Below, in pieces: positions 58,145-64,000 of a stretch of DNA of 64,000 nt; the first letter of the stretch is position 1; each line of letters starts with the position of its first letter. The notes beneath the pieces were generated by a model. It had not been told where the DNA came from. It saw only the letters and a list, made by a program, of their open reading frames with translations, and searched no databases. Source of the DNA: Rhynchonema sp. JSB1_4 (taxonomy: Eukaryota; Nematoda; Chromadorea; Monhysterida; Xyalidae); the NCBI GenBank assembly GCA_030248065.1, contig JASAMV010001159.1, forward strand, positions 62,001 through 126,000, written 5' to 3'. A program made the position numbers and the translations under genes.

Positions 58145-60215
58145 CTACGGAACAAAAACGTTGAAACCTGACCAAATTTGATACAATGAATTGCATTGCA
58201 GCAGCTTGTAGTAAGCACATTCAATCAAACATATCAGCGTTGCAATCACACAACATACCAGAAACACGTAGAACACGAGTCGCAAATTAGTAATGCGCAC
58301 GACGAACTGGTGGATTGATGTTTCACTAGCATGTCTTGTTTCAACCGAGCAAACCTTGCGATAGCTTATACGATCGTAACGCGCCAAAATCGCCTGCATG
58401 AGGTGCCCGTTTGTTGATAGCACCTGAAACAGTTTTCTTTTTGAATCTGATGAGTCACAAACGAAAGCAATGTGTCAACAGAAATTGAGATGTGAGAAAC
58501 CGTATGATCGAGAGATTTGGGCTTGGATCCAAGTTAATAAATATGGTGAGCAGTGAGCAATATTAATTACTTACGTATTTACACGACTGATAGTCTTTTT
58601 TCCAACCTGTCCAATTTGTCTTACGACCCAGCCAGGTGTGCGTTTTGTGAACATAAAGTTGCACTCAGGTTCAAGTGGGAAGGGCACTATACGAGCGTTG
58701 CACACGTGCTCCATGTGTTTGATTGCGTGCTGCAGCGGATTGGCGCATATTCAGAATGTGGCTCTTGTACGTAAATTGTTGTCAAAACCTCGTCTAGAAT
58801 TATCCTCGGACAAACATACATATTTTGGCATCATCAACACCTTATTCTGTGACAGAGCCATTTCAGTTAATTGCCAGTTCCTTTGTGGATCAGGGTCACT
58901 TGTTAGCGCAGAAGCGTCTTCTCCCGGGTTGGTTGAAAGCGCGTGTCGCAAATCGGCAAATCGTTGGCCAAGGGGGTCGGTTTCACTAAAAATATTTTTT
59001 GCCAAAACATTATGGAGTCCACTTTTTGAAACGTGTGTGCATAACTTTTTATCGACTCGCTCGGTAAAATTTTTCTGAAGTCTCCCGGAGAGTATGAAGA
59101 TACTGGACTCCATCATTTTTTTTGCAAATCACACAATTTTGGCAGCCATTTCCCGGAGATTACATGAACAGATTTTTGCTTTCATTACCTCATAGCTCAT
59201 TTTCGCCTTACGTACCTAACGATCCCTGTGTAAGGCATAAAGTCAGTCATTGTTGCGAGCCTGACTTGACCGGACTTGATTAGCGGCACCAATTCCTCTA
59301 AAGTGGAAAACAATGGAGATTCGTAGTCGAGAACCTGAAATATTTGGACAATTACAGCATGTGTCTCAGCTCGCAGCTCAGAAAAAACTGCGACAGACCT
59401 GCGCAGCAATCAGTCCTCCACTGTACAGCTCAAAGGAGAACCAACAAAAAATGGCCGTCAAAGCGTGAGGTGCTGCGCGCGTGAGATAGGATCGATAATG
59501 GCCGCCGATTTTCATCCGAATTCGTTCGAAGACCAATCGGTCATAAAGAAATAATGCAATTGATGTGCACAAAACGGCCAACCAAAGTTTTGGCCGAAAC
59601 ACATGCACATAATTAATTGACGCTCCCAGGGCTGGCCATTTCGGTATTCGATAATCGGCAGCCAAAAGTGAATATCCATATCTGAACTGACGACCGGATA
59701 TAAATTGATAACCAAGCCGTATTCGTTCCTCCGATTGCTCGGCGCACATTGTGGGCATGTCAACTTGCGCCTGCGTAATATGCATGCCAGTAAAAATGTA
59801 CAGTTACCGACTTTGCTTGCGTCTGCGTTTGATTATGGGCCTAAGCCGACCTGCATTCCGTGCTTTGACTCGCCTAAAAATACGTACACCAAATGACGCG
59901 CACCCGAGACCATTTTCGCCTGGCCACGGTCGTGTCACACTAAAAATTAGAAACGTGGAATTGCAGCTGAGTTTAAATTACCTGATTAAGCACATCCATC
60001 AACGTTGTGAAATCGTTATGTGGTTGAGCAAATTCCAGTGTAAAGTTTAACACGTGCGCAATGAACGCGAGAGCTTCGAGGTAGATGCCTGGGTACGGGC
60101 AGGACAACGGATCATTCAGGTTCATGTCTGGATACCGCTTCATTGTCGCCACACCGCAGACGGTGGCTTGAAATCCATTGGCCATAATGGGCAGTACTCG
60201 TAGGTTGTAGGACAT
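58145..60215 (-). CDS. Ionotropic-glutamate-receptor-like channel without amino-terminal domain
   Basis: Six minus-strand exons: 60215-59982, 59770-59399, 59334-59216, 59102-58841, 58729-58583 and 58423-58145, giving 470 residues with phases consistent throughout. The order is: S1 lobe (YPGIYLEALAFIAHVLNFTL; VDMPTMCAEQSEER, the T..R ligand-contact type segment); M1 (LWLAVLCTSIALFLYDRLVF); a short loop; an M3-like helix (HALTAIFCWFSFELYSGGLI); S2 pieces (SPLFSTLEELVPLIKSGQVR; KRTPGWVVRQIGQ); and a C-terminal helix (VFYVFLVCCVIATLICLIEC). The canonical SYTANLAAF of M3 is replaced by ELYSGGLIAA, and the pore loop is hardly recognisable. No signal peptide or ATD was found. It resembles the short divergent iGluR/IR-type proteins of invertebrates. 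Ligand unknown; it could be a chemosensory receptor or subunit. Confidence 0.8.
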
Positions 60216-60270
60216 GGTGACTCACAATCACTGAGGCTGAAAAGTTTTTGTCTGAACTGATAAAAGCTTG

Positions 60271-60327
60271 TTGTTGTGTGTCTTTGAGAGACGAACAGCA
60301 CCACACTCTCAAAGACACACAACAACA
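60271..60327. other. Perfect 21-bp hairpin upstream of the iGluR-like gene
   Basis: GTTGTTGTGTGTCTTTGAGAG (60271-60291) and its exact reverse complement (60307-60327) flank a 15-nt loop. The hairpin starts 56 bp upstream of the ATG at 60215, where the 5' UTR or promoter of the gene should be. It is flanked on both sides by CTGATAAAAGCT (60259 and 60369), which suggests a small duplicated or mobile segment. Confidence 0.85.
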
Positions 60328-61077
60328 TGATTGCATTACGGCACTGCCATCCCGGCAACATCAAAGATCTGATAAAAGCTGTGTTCAAATGCTTTGTCAA
60401 TAAACTAATTTGTAAATATGCGCGCAAATTCTAATAATATAACTGAACCACCCCCAAAAACATTGACAACTGCTTGTTCGTCCGTGACTGCATCACGAGT
60501 TTGTTTCTATAAGAATATCAAATTTCAGGCGTCACTGCACTTTGGATATTGCAACTGAATATGCACATGATGGTCATGGTCTGTATAAACAATGAAAATA
60601 GATTGTAATTGCTAGCAAAGCATTTAAGTTGAACTAAAACAAATATGCAATACATTAATAGTGAAAAGACTTTGTTAATAAGGTCAAGCAATACGTGCAT
60701 AATAAGTCGGCACAAGCTCGCGTTTGTGCCTGAAAGCAATTTTTCAAACATTAATTCTGACACTTTTACCGTGTTTTATATCGTTTGATCGATGTTTTTG
60801 TCATCATTGAACATACTAGACGGGACCCGTGCCTACGGCCCGGCTACAGCGCCGCGCCCGTGCCGTGCCCTCCCCCCCCCGAAGACCCGTTAGCATAGAC
60901 CCGTCCGCCCTTCCGAGGGAGGGGCCACAAACACACATACACACATACGTCTTCCTGTTTTAGTAGTATAGATAGCCAAATTTCGTAGTAAAAAAGCAAG
61001 CAAGAGATATTCGGTTTCCCGCTAAGCAATAAACAGAACAATGGAAATGAGACAATGACAAAAAGAGCATCAAAAAT
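60328..61077. other. Intergenic region, no supported gene
   Basis: Mostly AT-rich. A GC-rich patch at 60820-60920 ends in the phrase ACACACATACACACATACG. Nothing else recognised. Confidence 0.5.
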
Positions 61078-61527
61078 CTATTCATCGGTCGCACTCGTCG
61101 CCCCGTTTGGTTCGTACTCTTCGATGTATTTCAGGTGGTCGCACCCCACAAATCGGTATAGTTCCGTCCTGACGTGAACACGGTTGTGTCGTTGCATTTC
61201 GTCCGTGTACCGTTTCATCGATCTGTTGATCATGACCCGTGGTGGACCAACCTCGTCCTCTTAGTGCAAATGGATGTAGGGCTACCTGCAGCTGAGTGTA
61301 GCACATTTATGACCTGTTATGATGGTGTACCCTGGTTTGTCTATGTGTTTAATTTTTGAAACGAGCCGAAAGCATTTTTAGTTCACCATATGAATAGGCA
61401 CGCGCGGTTGAAGTGGACGAATTGTAGGCCGTACGTGCGATCGCCGTCCTCTGCGATGCCCGTTTCCTGCGTCATCAAGAACCAAACGGCGTGCGCGTTT
61501 TGAAGGCTTGTCGGGCACGAGACGTTT
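61078..61527 (-). CDS. 3' part of an unrecognised basic protein gene
   Basis: Two minus-strand exons join in phase 0: 61527-61387 (acceptor TTTTACAG, donor ATG|GTGAAC) and 61257-61078 (weak acceptor CTAAGAG, stop TAG). The first part is Arg/Lys-rich (KRLVPDKPSKRARRLVLDD..., like a nuclear localisation segment). The second (VMINRSMKRYTDEMQRHNRV, then LYRFVGCDHLKYIEEYEPN) looks like a genuine folded C-terminus. Another frame of the first exon is also fully open and looks protein-like (NAHAVWFLMTQETGIAEDGD), so the splice may differ. The 5' end was not found. No family recognised. Confidence 0.4.
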
Positions 61528-62589
61528 CTGTAAAAGACAGATTATCTCAGAGTATCTTGCCACAAATTATTTTTCAGTATGTTACAAATAACACATAATA
61601 AACGTTATGAAACTAATGTGAACGGACGTGTCACCTTGCACAGTGGGTTTCGCCACTGTCAACAACTATCCTACATATGTGCAGCGTGGTAATGCATAGT
61701 TGTTGACACACGTGTTATTTATGACTTTGGCGTGTGTCACTAGCTGGGCCTGCATTGGACTGCTGCCCATAGGGCAGTTCTTGACATAGTATCAACAAGT
61801 GTCTACCCACCCAAAAAATAATCGGCTCCCTGTCAACCAACAACCCGGCTTTCAGCAAGGAGTCTTGTTCTCTTGTTGGTTTCCGTTCCAGACGCCGACT
61901 GCCTTTTTCAAATTTTTGGTTACCGGAATCGGAAATAGAACCCGGGGAGTCTATTTTTTCACTGGGGTCATTTTGGGGGGTTCAATTTATGGGGGGTCAA
62001 TTATTGGGGGGTTATATTTTTCATTTGGCCCCCCGACGAAAAAAAATCATTGTTAATAATGCCCCTAAAATTGGCTTGCTTTCGGTATTTTCTAACTTTG
62101 ACAGCGGCGGCAATTATGCTTAAAAAGCTGTATTCTGTTACCGTAAAACCTAAAATACAAGGGGGGGGGCTGTATTTTTTCACTGACCCCTTTTAGGGGG
62201 GGCTGTATTTTTGGGGGGCTCTATTTTTGGGGGCGCTCGTTTAGAACATTCTGCCGTAGCATTTTTTCTAAAATTTCAGGGCAGAATATTCCACATTCTG
62301 CCGTAACTAGTATAGAATGTTCTGCCGAAAATAATGTATGTTTATACACGTGATGGCGCCTTAGGTTGAGTGACAGTTCGATGAATTCGCACAAACCAGA
62401 TTTTTCGCCGGCATACTATTCCAAACTAGATCACAAGTTACGTTTAGAATATTCTGCCATCGGCATACTATTCTAAACTAGGACATAGGTTACGTTTAGA
62501 ACATTCTGCCGAACATCTTGACAAGTTTAGAATATTCTGCCGTCGGCATACTGTTCTAAACTAGATTGAAACCAGTGTTGGAGGTACTC

Positions 62590-63425
62590 TGGAGGGGGGG
62601 ATACCTACTGTACCGCGCTCGGAGAGGGGGGGATACCTATACTTGCGTATTTTTCCGCAAAATATATTTTTGGAAAAAAAACCGTTTTTTTTCCGGAAAA
62701 AAAACCGTTTTTTTTCCAAATATTTTTCCAGTACTTAAGGATACCCATGGTCCAAAAACGCCTATTTTGGAGAAAATTTTGTCGGGAAATGGCCTGAAAC
62801 AGGCTAAAAATGCACTTGGAGATTAAAAAGTGCTCATTTTGAACTGTTTAGCACCGATTTACATTGGTTTTGACAACATCCTTTCGTCCCCTTTGAAAAT
62901 ATTTCGGAAATTTTTGGAAAAAAAACGTTTTTTTTCCAAAAGTTGCCACTTGGAAAAATTTCCGGAAAAATAAAAACGTATTTTTCCGGGCCTCGGAAAA
63001 AAAACGGTTTTTTTTCGGTTTTTTCCGGAAAAAAAACGGTTTTTTTTCCGGCCCGCAAGTATAGGGATACCTACTGTACCAGAGCCGATGGCCTGGGGGG
63101 GGGGTTATGTACCTAGGGGGGGGTTGGGGGGGGGTTAGGTTTTGGGGTGAAAATTTTTTATGTGTTTATTATGTGTGGAATCGTGTGAAAACGTAGTATT
63201 TGCGCGCGTAGCGCGCGAATTTCGGGTAATTTGAGGTAAAAAACACTGATTTTGCACTAATTTCGGCCATTTTGGTCAAAAATTGGCACTTTTGGGGCAA
63301 AATCGGGGGGGATACCTACTGGTACTGTACCGGGGTGAAAATCGGGGGGGATACCTACTGTACCATGCCAAACATCGGGGGGGATACCTACTGTACCAGG
63401 CGAGGGGGGGATACCTACTGTACTG
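62590..63425 (+). repeat. GGGGGGATACCTACTGTACC repeats with A8/T8 hairpins
   Basis: Units occur at about 62593, 62624 (variant ending CTATACTTGCG), 63062, 63308, 63346, 63377 and 63405. Between them (62660-62730 and 62910-63055) lie short perfect hairpins built from TTTTCCGGAAAA and GGAAAAAAAACCG/CGGTTTTTTTTCC. The segment 63200-63300 resembles 850-960 at the left end. Confidence 0.8.
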
Positions 63426-63483
63426 GGGGGGCTACCCCCCCCCCCCCCCCAAACCCCCCCCACCTCCAACACTGATTGAAACC

Positions 63484-63806
63484 TACATTTAGAATGTTCT
63501 GCCGAAACATATGATACGTTTAGATGGTTCTGCCGAAAATATGAACCCTTCACGACCCCAGAAATGACCAATGACCACATCTCTTCCTGGCTGGTGCCTA
63601 AGCCCAAGCCTAAACGCAAAGGAAAGGAAAGTGATCAAGTGTTTTGATTCACACTTGATCACTTCCCTTTCCTTTGCGTTTAGGCTTAGGCTTAGGCACC
63701 AGCCAGGAAGAGATGTGGATTGTCGTTTCTGGAGCCGTGAAGGGTGCATAATTTCGGCAGAATGATCTAAACGTGCAATATGTTTCGGCAGAACATTCTA
63801 AATGTA
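63484..63806. repeat. ~320-bp palindrome containing TTAGGC telomere-like units
   Basis: Arms of about 155 bp around a centre at 63645 (GATCAAGTG-TTTTGATTC-ACACTTGATC). Matching phrases run outward: CTTTGCGTTTAGGCTTAGG with its complement at about 63600-63622, GGCACCAGCCAGGAAGAGAT, CGTGAAGGG, CGGCAGAACATTCTAAATGTA. The right arm holds three tandem TTAGGC units (63680-63697); the left arm holds a slightly altered complement. There are a few small mismatches and indels. No coding content. Confidence 0.9.
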
Positions 63807-64000
63807 AGTTTTAATCTGGCTTAGAACAATATGCCGACGGCAGAATGTTCTAAACGAATCAAAGATTCGGCAGAATGTTCTAAACGTAAGCTATGCCCAA
63901 GTTTAGAATAGTCTGCCGAGGGCAGAACATTCTAAATGTATGATAAAGCGGAGCTTTGTATTGAAGTGTCACAGCACCAAGCCCTCTGTATTACTATATG

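Larger units (their letters stand above)
62240..63950. repeat. TTTAGAAyATTCTGCCG / CGGCAGAATrTTCTAAA repeat cluster
   Basis: At least a dozen copies in both orientations: near 62242, 62282, 62312, 62451, 62494, 62526, 63488, 63520, 63752, 63785, 63829, 63849, 63868 and 63919. Some are arranged as head-to-head pairs (TTTAGAATATTCTGCCGTCGG and its complement). AGAAnATTCT is itself palindromic. They flank the GGGGGGATACCTACTGTACC block. Confidence 0.85.
61528..64000. other. Repeat-dense right end, no supported gene
   Basis: From about 62220 on nearly everything is repetitive: TTTAGAACATTCTGCCG units, GGGGGGATACCTACTGTACC units, GGAAAAAAAACCG/CGGTTTTTTTTCC hairpins and a large palindrome. 61600-62220 has G-runs and nothing recognised. 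Open frames here are repeat translations. Confidence 0.75.

Noticed and set aside
63272..63492. Gly/Tyr-rich open frames (GGDTYW, GGYLLY repeats)
   Set aside because: They are translations of the GGGGGGATACCTACTGTACC repeat in several frames and do not represent a protein.
62240..63950. CRISPR-like array
   Set aside because: Repeats vary in orientation, spacing and sequence, and the genome is clearly eukaryotic.

Overview
The window is metazoan nuclear DNA and most likely from a nematode. All genes are split by GT-AG introns, many only about 60 nt long with TTTCAG-type acceptors. The best-conserved gene, tropomyosin, reads most like Caenorhabditis LEV-11 (muscle-type ends starting [20 protein letters not shown] and ending TFQELSGY). 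Three TTAGGC units, the nematode telomere motif, lie in a palindrome near the right end. Taxon assignment is an inference. Gene models were spliced by hand from reading frame, splice sites and exon phase.

Layout. 1-566: 3' end of an unrecognised + strand gene. 567-3757: repeat-bearing intergenic DNA. 3758-32849 (+): one giant polycystin-1-like gene, about 76 exons and about 6,490 residues. It has a signal peptide, a long array of PKD/Ig-like modules each built from four exons, a 6,076-nt exon carrying intronless modules plus another repeat type, then REJ, a GAIN-like region with GPS, TM1, PLAT and a ten-helix polycystin channel. 33598-34257 (-) and 34406-34900 (+): two small divergently transcribed signal-peptide/one-TM proteins. 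37000-39099 (+): HPRT (purine salvage). 39879-42513 (-): a complete second tropomyosin gene (254 aa). 44292-55072 (-): the main tropomyosin gene with two first exons and clusters of 2, 3, 3 and 4 alternative exons; the long form is exactly 284 aa. 58145-60215 (-): a 470-aa ionotropic-glutamate-receptor-like channel without the amino-terminal domain. 61078-61527 (-): 3' end of an unrecognised gene. 61600-64000: dense repeats, including a ~320-bp palindrome.

The genes do not form one pathway. Polycystin and the iGluR-like protein are membrane sensors/channels, the tropomyosins are actin-filament proteins, and HPRT is metabolic. The most notable features are the modular giant polycystin, the tandem tropomyosin pair with large combinatorial exon choice and a recurrent intronic motif, and the palindromic/foldback repeat families at both edges and in introns. 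No bacterial, CRISPR, rRNA or convincing tRNA feature was found.
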